Shown here: positions 10,690 through 34,349 of the stretch, one piece after another
Numbering within the stretch: position 1 is the first letter of the stretch
How the letters are laid out: each line of letters starts with the position of its first letter
Source: Candidula unifasciata
Taxonomy: Eukaryota > Mollusca > Gastropoda > Stylommatophora > Geomitridae
Assembly (NCBI GenBank): GCA_905116865.2
Contig: CAJHNH020000491.1
Location: forward strand, 820,607-884,606
Direction of reading: 5' to 3'
Length of the DNA: 64,000 nucleotides
Program-made: the position numbers and the translations under genes
The notes under the pieces: generated by a model
Databases searched by the model: none
The model's input: the letters and a program-made list of their open reading frames with translations, nothing else
Told to the model about the DNA's origin: nothing

Positions 10690-10860
10690 GGGTTATTTTA
10701 AAGCTCTAGCCGGGTTGATGTTGGGGGTCCTAATATAACATACCGGCGCTTCTGGGACTTGTGCCGGGTGATTCTCATTCGATTTGGTGGCACTTTGCGT
10801 CACTGGGTATTTATCGCTGGTTATACGGCCAGGGCAGGGTTGAACATCACTCACATTATT
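10690..10860 (-). repeat. Dispersed repeat, family B (inverted copy)
   Basis: Minus-orientation landmarks: GGTGGCACTTTGCGTCACTGG, GTATTTATCGCTGGTTATA. It matches the complement of the copy at 9875. Confidence 0.65.
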
Positions 10861-11194
10861 ATTGCTCTAAAGTTAATAGAACAAAAAAAGAAACTACGCG
10901 GGAAGTCAGAGAAGAGTAATAAACCAACATAGAACCTTTATTGTCAGCGGCTACACGCTGCAAAATTTACTGAGCACTTATGGACTGAGTGGTTTGATGT
11001 GCAATGAGGATAAACTGTCTACTAATTAACTAACTAGAAGAAAAACACACCTTAGTATAGACAACAGTAAGTTAATAACTACCTAGGAATTAAAGAAGTT
11101 ATAATTTAGGCACCTCTAATGTAACAAGAGCTACCTTGCGGTCCTGAGCAGGCTGGAAGTTATCTAGGAACACCTCTTATACTATTACATGTGT

Positions 11195-12305
11195 GAATGG
11201 AGTTTGTCACCTCTTGGCAGCTACCCGAAGGTTTGTCACCTTTTGGCAGCTACCTGAAGGTTTGTCACCTCTTGGCAGCTACCTGAAGGTTTGTCACCTC
11301 TTGGCAGCTACCTCAAGGTTTGTCACCTCTTGGCAGCTACCTGAAGGTTTGTCACCTCTTGGCAGCTACCTGAAGGTTTGTCACCTCTTGGCAGCTACCT
11401 GAAGGTTTTTCACCTCTTGGCAGCTACCTGAAGGTTTGTCACCTCTTGGCAGCTACCTGAAGGTTTGTCACCTCTTGGCAGCTACCTGAAGGTTTGTCAC
11501 CTCTTGGCAGCTACCTGAAGGTTTGTCACCTCTTGGCAGCTACCCGAAGGTTTATCACCTCTTGGCAGCTACCCGAAGGTTTGTCACCTCTTGGCACCTA
11601 CCCGAAGGTTTCTCACCTCTTGGCAGCTACCCGAAGGTTTGTCACCTCTTGGCACCTACCCGAAGGTTTCTCACCTCTTGGCAGCTACCTAAGGTTTATC
11701 ACCTCTTGGCAGCTACCTGAAGGTTTGTCACCTCTTGGCAGCTACCTGAAGGTTTGTCACCTCTTGGCAGCTACCTCAAGGTTTGTCACCTCTTGGCAGC
11801 TACCTAAGGTTTATCACCTCTTGGCAGCTACCTCAAGGTTTGTCACCTCTTGGCAGCTACCTCAAGGTTTGTCACCTCTTGGCAGCTACCTGAAGGTTTG
11901 TCACCTCTTGGCAGCTACCTGAAGGTTTGTCACCTCTTGGCAGCTACCTGAAGGTTTGTCACCTCTTGGCAGCTACCTGAAGGTTTGTCACCTCTTGGCA
12001 ACTACCTGAAGGTTTGTCACCTCTTGGCAGCTACCTGAAGGTTTGTCATCTCTTGGCAGCTACCTGAAGGTTTGTCATCTCTTGGCAGCTACCTCAAGGT
12101 TTGTCACCTCTTGGCAGCTACCGGAAGGTTTGTCACCTCTTGGCAGCTACCGGAAGGTTTGTCACCTCTTGGCAGCTACCTGAAGGTTTGTCACCTCTTG
12201 GCAGCTACCTGAAGGTTTGTCACCTCTTGGCAGCTACCTGAAGGTTTGTCACCTCTTGGCAGCTACCTGAAGGTTTGTCACCTCTTGGCAGCTACCTGAA
12301 GGTTT
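11195..12305. repeat. 29-bp minisatellite, about 38 copies
   Basis: Unit of 29 bp containing GTTTGTCACCTCTTGGCAG and CTACCTGAAG. Variants (CTACCCGAAG, CTACCTCAAG, ACCTAAGG with one deletion) are clustered, so blocks of several units were duplicated together. It lies in the receptor intron between the transmembrane and tail exons. ORFs within it are artefacts. Confidence 0.97.
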
Positions 12306-12329
12306 ACCATCCTGAGAAAAAATATCTCA

Positions 12330-12440
12330 ATCTGGATGGCAGACCAACAGGGCATATCCCAGATACTCTGTTCAACCTCCAAAGAAGTTATGCTTAGGAC
12401 ACCTGTAGCGCCTACACCAGTCAGGTGTAACCTGCAGTCA
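12330..12440 (+). repeat. Dispersed repeat, family E
   Basis: GGCAGACCAACAGGGCATAT, CTGTTCAACCTCC, AGGTGTAACCTGCAG. It matches 9348-9450 and starts right after the minisatellite. Confidence 0.6.
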
Positions 12441-12464
12441 TGTATATGTAGCCACTGATTATAA

Positions 12465-12595
12465 GGCTGTTATCATAATGCATGCATGATGTTAATGACT
12501 TCATCCACCGAATGCTGATTGGTCTATAAAATATACGTCTAGCTCCGTATGACTAAGCGCCTAGGAAAAAGTTCTTTACTTTCTTACTTTTAAAT
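12465..12595 (+). repeat. SINE family C, 3' part
   Basis: Contains CATCCACCGAATGCTGATTGGTCTATAAAATA-like sequence (split here by family variation), TACGTCTAGC, and CTTTACTTTCTTAC tail. It matches 30280-30370. It ends just upstream of the receptor tail exon. Confidence 0.6.
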
Positions 12596-12658
12596 TATTT
12601 TTGTTTAAACTTTTTATGCATGATGCTTATATACTCAATATGTTATTGCATTTTTTAG

Positions 12659-13194
12659 GTACAAAATCCTTGTCCTGTGGCCATCACAACACTGTCCTCA
12701 ACCAACCCTTGCCTATCTTTGTTGGTCAACCTGCAGCAGATTATCAAACAACTGAAAGCTCACAAATGTTACAACTTGACTATCATGACCAGGAGACAAT
12801 CTTCTCAGATGCAGACAACTCAACAGAAACTGACACCATACTGTCAGATTCTGACAGACAGCTGCAAGTACAAGAACCTTTAGACCCAGAAGGCCATAGT
12901 TATCTCCACTTATGTGTTGACATGAGTCCATCAGTGATGACACTAGACAGTGGAATGACCAGGTTACCCAACACTCCATCATGTCAGACCATAAGTGCCT
13001 CATCTTATGAAGTCCGTGACATGCCAGAACTAGAACAGGAGGAATCTCAGCCACACCCCACAGAAAACGATTGCCAGGAAACTCTACAGAGTTATTTCGA
13101 TACTGATACAGGAATCAGTTACGTGCCGACAACTCTGCTGGCTATACATAAAAGTATGGATATACCTTATCATCTAGTATTCACTGATAGCTGA
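12659..13194 (+). CDS. Putative receptor, cytoplasmic-tail exon (C-terminus)
   Basis: Acceptor TTGCATTTTTTAG ends at 12658. The first two bases complete a Cys codon with the transmembrane exon, then 177 residues run to TGA at 13192-13194. The tail is rich in Asp, Glu, Ser and Thr with scattered tyrosines (for example DYHDQET, GHSYLHL, QSYFDTD). It has no TIR, death, SEFIR or kinase motif that I can see. Such tails usually act as docking platforms, but I cannot name adaptors. Phase agreement and the lack of stops over 536 bp make a real exon likely; the family is unknown. Confidence 0.7.
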
Positions 13195-13273
13195 CAATGT
13201 TATTCAGATCTGATCGAGAATTAAGGACTTCAACAACAAAATTGTATCCCCTGATATTACTAATCAGTCAACC

Positions 13274-13279
13274 AATAAA
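13274..13279 (+). terminator. Poly(A) signal of the receptor gene
   Basis: AATAAA 80 bp after the receptor stop codon. A second AATAAA-containing string lies near 13330. Confidence 0.55.
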
Positions 13280-13859
13280 GTGGCTGTAGTGGATTTCCAA
13301 CTCTCAACCCAAGAATTCAGTAATGAGAAAATAAACAAATGGTAAAGTTATAATTATTAACTTTTTTGGGAAAACCTAAAAAATGCAGCATTTCAGGTAT
13401 TGAATGGCTGCAATTGGCTGGAGTCACTACTCTCTGTGCCCTGACCCAAGCAGTCTGTCTCAGATGTCACACCATTTTGAAATGTCCTATTCCACTCTTA
13501 CATTTGCTGCACCAACAGGTTTGCATTACCAAACTAGACCTTCGTTCTGCTATGCTTTTCTACAGGTTTAAACCAGGGTACATGTCAGATGTATCTTGTC
13601 AACCATCTTTAAACTGTCATTAAGACATCACCAAGTCCGTCTGCACTGTGATGCCATATGCTTAACACTCTTGACACCCTTAACAACCCTATTGACAGTT
13701 ATAAGACAGTGGCAAGGTTGTTGTAATTGCTACCATACTTTTAAGGTTTTCATTTAATGCCCTGTCGTGCACGATTTAAAATCTCAAAGTAGGCTGTTGT
13801 GCAATGTTGGTGCAGTCTATGTCCACCAATCTTTCTTCATATTCATGATCACAGAAGTA

Positions 13860-14030
13860 AAAACAATAGAGCGTAGGGGATACTCTCGGCGGTGGTGGTA
13901 GTCGCCGGAAAACCTCAAATTAGGTCGCAGGAAGTGCGCAATTGACACGTGACTGAGGCTCTGTTAGGGTATTTTTGCTGCCACCATCTTTTGTGCCCGT
14001 TATTCGGAGGATAGCCAACCCTCCTTTGTC
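13860..14030 (-). repeat. Half of a GGCTATCC-type foldback element
   Basis: Ends in CGTTATTCGGAGGATAGCC, the complement of the GGCTATCCTCCGAA terminus of the foldbacks at 53742-54498. It shares CGGCGGTGGTGGTAGTCGCC, CGCAGGAAGTGCGCAATTGA and GACTGAGGC with their arms. Only one arm is present. Confidence 0.7.
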
Positions 14031-14274
14031 TAGTTGGTCATGTGTCGTTCCTTCAGCAAGACCCATCAGTAGTTAAATCACTGAACTATCATCCAACTTT
14101 ATATATTTACATTTTAGACCATGAAGTTGAATGGCCATTTCCAAACCTAATCACCTCCTATTCCCTGAAATTTATTTGGTTCTCATTTTCTTTTAAGTCT
14201 GATCTGACTTCAGAGCCATATTGATACAAAATATCATGTGACTTCAAGGGACTAAATCTAGATCTACTTTTTGA

Positions 14275-14466
14275 CAAGAGAACTTTCTGGGAGAAAGGCA
14301 AGGGAAAGACCTAAAAAGAGATGGATACATGGTGTAGCTAAAACCTGTAAAAAGATGAATAAATCCACCACCCAAGGCGCCTGAGAAGCGCAAAATAAAT
14401 ACAGAAAACCACCACACTGAGCTACAATGTGGTATCAGTGAGATAAAAAAAAAAAAAGAAGAAGAA
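14275..14466 (+). mobile_element. LINE 3' end with (GAA)n tail
   Basis: Encodes RPKKRWIHGVAKTC-like sequence, the RGRP..RW motif that closes many LINE ORF2 proteins. It is followed by untranslated sequence shared with 3355-3535 and ends AAAAAAAGAAGAAGAAGAAG. Confidence 0.6.
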
Positions 14467-14479
14467 GAAGAATCTAGAT

Positions 14480-14775
14480 CAGTGTTTAATGGTCCGCGGA
14501 AATGTCCTGGTGGCCCACCAACAATTTCTGCCTAATCAGGTAATGGCTACGTGATTCGGGCACTTCATTGCTGCACAGATTGTCTAACTCCTCACCAGCA
14601 GTCACACTAAGCTGAGATAAACACAGAGCCGGGCTGATTGAAAAAAAAAAGGGTTTTGCAACTTCTAGGGACTGAATCTAGAAAAGTGTTTTTTAAAACC
14701 AGTGGTCCGTGGAAATGTTAAGGTGGCCTGCCAAACACTTTCCCTTGTTTTGCCAGTCACAGATATAAAAAGACT
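14480..14775 (+). repeat. Direct repeat pair
   Basis: CAGTGTTTAATGGTCCGCGGAAATGTC (in parts, about 14480) recurs as AACCAGTGGTCCGTGGAAATGT (about 14697). Both are followed by GGTGGCC and CCAACA- or CCAAACA-type sequence. The two share a preceding TCTAGA. Class unknown. Confidence 0.5.
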
Positions 14776-15444
14776 GAAGAACACTGATTTAACACTTGAT
14801 TTAACAGTTCAACACTTGACGTCTCTGTTTCCTTATATCACTGTCTGGTCTCAGCAGGAAAGCACAATAACAGTTATGCCATGGTTATTCATTATTGCTT
14901 GCTGGTAATAACAAATTCATTCCTGAATATCTTTCCTATTATTACATGCTGCTGAAAAGCATTTCTTGCTTGATGTGACAGTAAAAGAATTTTAATCTGA
15001 TTAAGTTTGACTATAACGTAAGTAACGAATTGGGAATATGTTCATACTGTTACTATGTAAATACATGTATGAAAATGTGCATATATTAAATTCATTACTA
15101 TGTAAATATGTGAATGAACTTGCTCCTAGAATAACCTATATCAGTTGTGTGTACATATGTGTGTGCACACATGCATGTGTGTTGCCCATGCATTACATAT
15201 TTATATTTTTCTGGATTACTGTGACAATGAGAAGCTAGATACATAAGAGTAATTTTTATGACAATAAAAGTTTCTTTTATTAACTTTTGCAAAAATTATT
15301 TATTATATTTGTCGGGACATGTGAGAAGAAAGAGATGGCAAGCAGAAAGATAGAAGAGTGGAGAAAACGAGAACAACTAGGGTAAAGAGACAGCAGGACA
15401 GAGAAGAGAAAAGTGAGGAGACAGAGAGGACTGACTGACTGATT

Positions 15445-15645
15445 TTCTACCCCACTAGGACATCACAAGCGATAAACACCCGATGACACAATGTATCACC
15501 ATGTGGGTGAGGATCCCCGTGGAGAGGTCCCAGAAACCGCGTTCAGCCTTTAGGCCATATTTATGGCCAGGCTATATTGTGGCCCCTGGCAAGAGCCAGA
15601 GTAGGGCTTCATATAACAAAAAATTCCATCCTAAAAAGGACAGGA
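15445..15645 (+). repeat. Dispersed repeat, family B
   Basis: CTACCCCACTAGGACATCAC, AAACACCCGATGACACAATG, CACCATGTGGGTGAGGATCC, CCATATTTATGGCCAGGC, TTCATATAACAAAAAATT. Close match to the 9875 copy. Confidence 0.75.
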
Positions 15646-15914
15646 AATAGATAACAACAGAGAGGATGAGAAAGCAAGATTTTTCAAAATGCTGAATATT
15701 AAACACACAGACTGGTCTTAAATCCGACATATTTTGCATTTCAAGTTTAAAAAAATTAAAAATATGTACTGCTTTTGAGGCCGGTGCAGGACCTAGGGGG
15801 GGGGGGGGCGGGTGGGGGCAAGGGAGGGAGGGGCATGGGAGCCTTGAGCCTAAGGATTTAAAGCCACAAGCTAGTGCAGTCGCCATGAACTGTGCAGGTT
15901 AGAATGTTCTCTGT

Positions 15915-16010
15915 GTGCCCCCGACATAAAACTTCTATCACCTCACCAAGGATTTGAACCTGGTCTTCTGCATAACAGCCCAGCATTTTAGCCATTCAGC
16001 CAACCATTCC
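15915..16010 (-). repeat. tRNA-derived SINE head
   Basis: On the minus strand: A-box-like TGGCTGAATGGCTAAAATG and B-box GGTTCAAATCC, followed by ATAGAAGTTTTATGTCGGGG. A piece of the same sequence (CCCCCGACATAAAACT) recurs at about 45937. It is not a plausible functional tRNA. Confidence 0.6.
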
Positions 16011-16344
16011 TTAACTTTAAATGCCATATACGGTTTCCAAACACTTTTCACATACAGAAATTAGTTCCTGGCATCTAGCATAAGTGTCTGCTCTGTTTTA
16101 TCCTCATTACTCCTATACTATCAACATTGACTAAACAGTGTTAAAGCCAGCTATTTACTGTTGAAACTAACCAAATACTGTTGAAGCCGGGTACATGTAC
16201 TGTCAGCTGTTATAAAAACTGACAATACAGTTCATCCACTACTGTCAAAGTGACAACATCTACTGAAATGTGAATCCATCTCTGATGAATCCTGCAACAA
16301 ATCATCACAACATTACGAAGTGATCAATGTCTGGGAAGGACAGG

Positions 16345-16625
16345 ATCCTCTGCTTCTTCATGTTCTGTAAGCTCTGGTGGAAAGTTCTGGTTGTTCGTCT
16401 ATTTCTAGACTTTAGTTCCATACCTGAGTGTTGCGTGCACATCCGTTTTACAAATCTGACTTATCTGTAAGCAGATTATAGGTTCCTTGCCTCTTGAGCT
16501 GATGCACTCTGACTTCGAAGAAATTCCCCAATTAGTTGATTCATACAACATGCTTTTGGGTAGGCAGTGGGTCTTTTCTTGTTTATCCCACAATGGGGTC
16601 CCACAACCCATAAGGGGGAGAAAAA
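16345..16625 (-). repeat. SINE-like repeat, family G, near full length
   Basis: Minus-orientation landmarks from tail to head: CTTCTTCATG, AAAGTTCTGGTTGTTCGTC, GTGCACATCCGTTTTACAAA, CTCTGACTTCGAAGAAATTC, ACATGCTTTTGGGTAGGCAG, CACAATGGGGTCCC. Confidence 0.85.
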
Positions 16626-16799
16626 AGTACAGTATAACAGGCACACAACTAACCACCACACAAATGCGACTAGCACTAAAACACATACTTCTGTCTAACT
16701 TTCAGAAGATCACTATGCTAAGAGTAATGCCTGTTGTCAGGTGTCATCTCCGTGATGAAGACTGACTACAAGAGAACTCCATCACTCAGAATGCTTTTC

Positions 16800-17048
16800 A
16801 ACTTTCTTATTAGCGTTCACCGCCTGTAAACTCTGGCGGAAAATTCCGGTTGTTCATCCATTTCTGGGCTTCACCTTTGTTCTAGAACAGGAGTTTTGCA
16901 TGCACATCGTTTTTTTTAAAGATCTGGCTTATTTGTGTGCAGACTGTTTGTTGGTTCCTTGCCTCTCAGGCAGATGTGCTCTGACTTCGAAAGAAACACA
17001 TAATTAGTCACCTTTTACGACATGCTTGTTAGGGGGCAAGAGGTCTAA

Positions 17049-17091
<43 letters not shown>

Positions 17092-17097
17092 AAGACC
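16800..17097 (-). repeat. SINE-like repeat, family G, ending in a C run
   Basis: Starts TTATTAGCGTTCACCGCCTG and carries the family landmarks through ACATGCTTGTTAGGGGGCA. The expected CCCCACAATGGGG head is replaced by about 40 C residues (17050-17089). This expansion of a short C tract is also seen in milder form at 21166, 25446 and 32800. Confidence 0.85.
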
Positions 17098-17099
17098 CA

Positions 17100-18110
17100 T
17101 ACTGGAAGCTTTCTGTTTTTTCTTTGATGTTTTCTTTCAACTTGCTTTCCTGTTTACCTCTTTTTTGCCTGCCTTCAACTTTTCCCTCCAATAGTTTTTA
17201 TAACAGCACAATGTCTTTTAATGTGCCTGAAATATTGCACTGCAATTTTTTGTATTTCCTTTATCAACTCTTTTCATTCCTAGTATCCATAGAACCCTTT
17301 GATTAGAAGACTGTTTTTTTGTTTTTTTGTTTTTTTTAAAACACATATTCTCTGGTGTATCCACATATTCAGAAAAGCTATTAAACTTTCCAACTGCTAA
17401 TTCTCTGTACTGATCTCTTCACCATATACTGTTGTTCAAGCTGTTGTGGTAAGCGATGTTTATTTTTGCAGCCAGTGTCTAACCGAAGACAATTTCAGAC
17501 ACCCTAGAGTGGAAACTGTCTAATACTAGCCTGAATGTGATAGTCTAGTTCAAATGTGACTATTTTGGGAATTTCAGAAACACTGGGACTGATCCAGTAA
17601 ACCAGCAGTCGTTTATTTATTGCTCGTAAAAAAGATGAAGAGATCTCATGAACCGATTAAAATGAAAGGGACAGTACCCACGAATATCAAGAAAATTGGT
17701 AGCTTCAGTATATGTGGAGTTAACAACATACTAAAGACCATTATAGAAAAAAAATGAATAGAATAGCAATATTTATGAGCCAGAGGTTGAACATGCAGCA
17801 GACAGACCATGGAAATATCGGAGACACTGAAAAGTGTTATATGCAAAGCGAACAGAAGGGTCTGTACCAGAGATCTCTTGCTGCCCTGACACTAAGATAC
17901 ATTCCAGGACTAGAGAAAAGAAGAATACATAACATCTGACTGCTCTCATTTTTAATGTATTGTTGATTTGCTTAAATTACAAGTCCCGCTGCAGTCAGTC
18001 CTACCAAATTCTGGCTGGTCAGTGCAGATGGGCACTCTAATAGACATGAAGATCTATTTCTTGCTCCAGAGATCACAACACTGACACTTATAACAGCAGA
18101 AGTAGTTTTA
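17100..18110. other. No recognisable gene
   Basis: AT-rich sequence downstream of DUS4L. I see no coding exon or named repeat. Confidence 0.5.
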
Positions 18111-18114
18111 TTTA

Positions 18115-31701
<13,587 letters not shown>

Positions 31702-31889
31702 TGTATAAGGTGACTTCTAATTCATCAAATGTTTTCTGTACAAAAGAAAAAAATTGTGTCACTTGACTCATGTAAGGGCCATGCGCCTTGCGTTGGGTTT
31801 CGACAGTGGTATCAAGACAGCCGACTGTCCAGAAAGTAATGACAAACTACTGGACGTAAATTTGCCTAGAGAAACCACACAACAGCCTG

Positions 31890-32452
31890 GGGCTGCTGGG
31901 GTTGGTTCTGCAATGTCCTGTAAAGGATACGCAACTAACTTATGTGCAACCTATAATATTTGCTGCCAAGTAGTTCACTGCGACATACCAGGAAATCAGT
32001 TAGCAGACAGACTTGCAAAAAAATGGAACAAAGGCGAAACAACACGCTCATTCATAGTCATTACCAGAAATCAGGACCTTATCAAGGGAAAATACAAGTA
32101 ATTGTGGAGAGAAAAAACTAACCGTAAACATCCACAAGACCACATAAGCAGACTCAACAGGAAGCAACATACAACAATTTTCCGTCTATGAACAGGACAC
32201 TGCAGGCTCAACTACCACATGCACAAATAAAGATTGTACAGTCCCCACAGTGTGCCTGTCAAAGAGGACCACAAACACCTGAGCACATTCTGCAGACCTG
32301 CCCACTCTACCTACAAGTTTGAAAAGACACATGGTCTCAAGAGCAAAGTGCAAAGCAAGCTATGGGGAACTATGAAGGACCTGCTACTTTCATGCGACCC
32401 ACCTGATGGTCAGATCTGAACATATGAAACCGAACGCAAAGAAGAAGAAGTA
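31890..32452 (+). mobile_element. LINE 3' end with RNase H-like segment and GAA tail
   Basis: Encodes CDIPGNQLADRLAKKWN, the end of a LINE RNase H domain (GNELADxLAK). A zinc-knuckle-like tail follows with CPQCACQRGPQTPEHILQTC, over two frames. It ends GAACGCAAAGAAGAAGAAG (about 32432-32450). A second copy lies at 56235-56622. This points to an I/Nimb-type LINE with an RNase H domain. Confidence 0.8.
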
Positions 32453-32799
32453 TTAAAAAACTCAGTGTCTTCTTCTTTTCTTTCTTCAGTTACCTGAGCA
32501 AAGTATTGGGTGTTTAGTGTCCAAGTTTGCTTTCATTTTTAAAATAAATGTCTTTTCTTGTTGTTGCTACATCTTTAGTATGATCGTTCCCTTGCTCTGA
32601 GCTCATTATACTTATTTAACTTTGCTCTTTGTGGTAGTTGGTACCTGGGCATTCTTGACAGATGGCCAAACTATTTCATCTGTTTTTCTGTAATGAAGTG
32701 TATAACTGTCTGCTTGTTACTCCAGCAGCTTTACAAACACACATGTAGATCTTTTCTCATGATTTATTGCCCACTGTAACACAAGTAACACAATGTCAG

Positions 32800-32818
32800 C
32801 CCCCCCCCCCCCCCCCCA
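32800..32818. repeat. Poly(C) tract
   Basis: About 18 uninterrupted C residues. The surrounding 32455-33040 contains no gene that I can see. Confidence 0.9.
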
Positions 32819-33039
32819 AAATTAGTTCACTGTGTTTACTTCATTTTCTTCTTTTGTTCACTTGAAATAGATTATCTATATCTGCAGTGTTGTCTCTAGT
32901 ATGAACTTCACTGTCTGTAGTAATTAAATCAGCGACCTGTAAAGTTTACCAGTGTTTCTCGTGGCCAAAAGTTTTGCTCAGGTGTTAATCCACATGTACG
33001 CATGGCGGTTCTTGCTTACTATAATTTTTTATTAACTTT

Positions 33040-33302
33040 TGAAGTGTGGGCTTTGGGGTCCCATTGTGAAGGGAAAAGAGTAGACCCATCGCCTCCCTAA
33101 CATGCATGTCATAAGACTTATTAGGGTTTCTTTTGAAGTCGGAGTGCATCTGCCTGAAAGGCAAGGAGCCAACAGTCTGCATACAAAAAGCCACATCAGT
33201 AAAACAGATATGTACACAGAACTCAAGTTCTGGAACAATACTAAAGCCCAGAAATGGATGAACAACCAGAACTTTCCGCTAGAGTTCACAGCAAAGAAGA
33301 AA
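33040..33302 (+). repeat. SINE-like repeat, family G
   Basis: GTGGGCTTTGGGGTCCCATTG, AACATGCATGTCATAAGAC, GAAGTCGGAGTGCATCTGCC, AGGAGCCAACAGTCTGCATA, AACCAGAACTTTCCGCTAGA, ending GCAAAGAAGAAACAGAG. Confidence 0.9.
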
Positions 33303-33659
33303 CAGAGTGCACATTTTACTGCCTGGTACATTTCATCTCCTCAGATGCATTACTGCAACACACTGGCTCTCAACCTTCCTAATGTCATGACCCTTTAACT
33401 CTTTAAGTCCCAAGGAGCGTATCATACGTTCATAGGTTCCCGCCAAGAGGCCCAATGAACGCAAGATGCGCCGATTTTACATCTCTTTTGACTATCCCTT
33501 GGGCCTCTGATGCTAAACCCCCTGGGACTCAAAGAGTTAATACAGTTCCCTCATGTTGTGGCGACCCCCAGACAATTATTTCGTTTCATAACTTCAATGA
33601 ATATGTGTTTTCCGGTGGTTTTAGACGACCCTTGTGAAAGAGTCATTCAACCCAAAAAA

Positions 33660-34020
33660 AGGGTCGCAACATTAATCCATAAACCTCTTCTTCTCTCTTC
33701 CACTTACCTGATTTAAATCTTAGGGAAGATGTAAGGATCTTCTGTGTGCTCATTCTATTGGCTATTATAAGCTGATTACATTTTGTAAAGACTTTGTGTG
33801 GTCTTGCACTGTGCACCCTCCCATTATATTCAATATATTTTTTCAGTATGGCTCTCTGTGGCAGTTGATAGGAGGTAATTCTTGTCATATGGCTAAATCA
33901 TCTCACCTGTTGTTCTAAATACTTAATGAATTATATGAATGCTTTCAGCCTTGTCTTCTAATTTCTTCATTTTTAATTCTATCTCTTCTTATTACTCCAG
34001 CAGCTCTTTTAAGACATCTC
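33660..34020 (-). mobile_element. Probable LINE 3' fragment
   Basis: The minus strand resembles RTE/CR1-like C-terminal and 3' untranslated sequence (ILKKYIEYNGRVHSARPHKV, then TKCNQLIIANRMSTQKI). Weak similarity by eye to the pattern near 63390-64000; class uncertain. Confidence 0.35.
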
Positions 34021-34064
34021 ATCTCTGTCCTTATGATTTTACGCTCATTAGATGTACTTGTCCT

Positions 34065-34345
34065 GGTGTGGGCTCTGGGGCCTTATTGTGGGGAAAACAA
34101 GAAAAGACCCACTGCCTCCCCAGCAAGTATACTGTAAGAGTTGACTAACTGGGGGCTTCCTTCAATGTAGGAGTGAATCTCTCTGAGAGACAAGGCACCA
34201 ACAATCTCCACACAAATAAGTCAGATCTGTAAAACAGATGTGCATGCAACACTCGGGTTTTGAAAGGAGACTTACGTCCATAGGTGAACGAATAACTACA
34301 CTTTCCACTGGAGTTTACAGCCGATGAACGAGAGGAAGAAAAAGA
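34065..34345 (+). repeat. SINE-like repeat, family G
   Basis: GTGTGGGCTCTGGGGCCTTA, TTGTGGGGAAAACAAGAAAA, ACTGGGGGCTTCCTTCAATG, AAATAAGTCAGATCTGTAAA, GAGTTTACAGCCGATGAACG, AGAGGAAGAAAAAGAA tail. Confidence 0.9.
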
Positions 34346-34349
34346 ATAT

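Noticed and set aside
11494..11922. 142-residue repeat ORF (PLGSYLKVCHLLAA-type)
   Set aside because: It is a 29-bp minisatellite. The period is not a multiple of three, so three frames cycle without any coding signature.
12713..13054. 113-residue antisense ORF over the receptor tail exon
   Set aside because: It is a shadow of the plus-strand exon, which has the splice phase evidence.
15572..15886. 104-residue ORF with a proline-rich stretch, minus strand
   Set aside because: The proline run is a C/G-rich low-complexity tract. The rest covers family B repeat sequence and has no motif.
16405..16765. ORFs of 66-93 residues on both strands near 16.4-16.8 kb
   Set aside because: They lie inside a family G repeat; the same peptides reappear in other copies of the repeat (for example 33032-33331 and 48046-48264).
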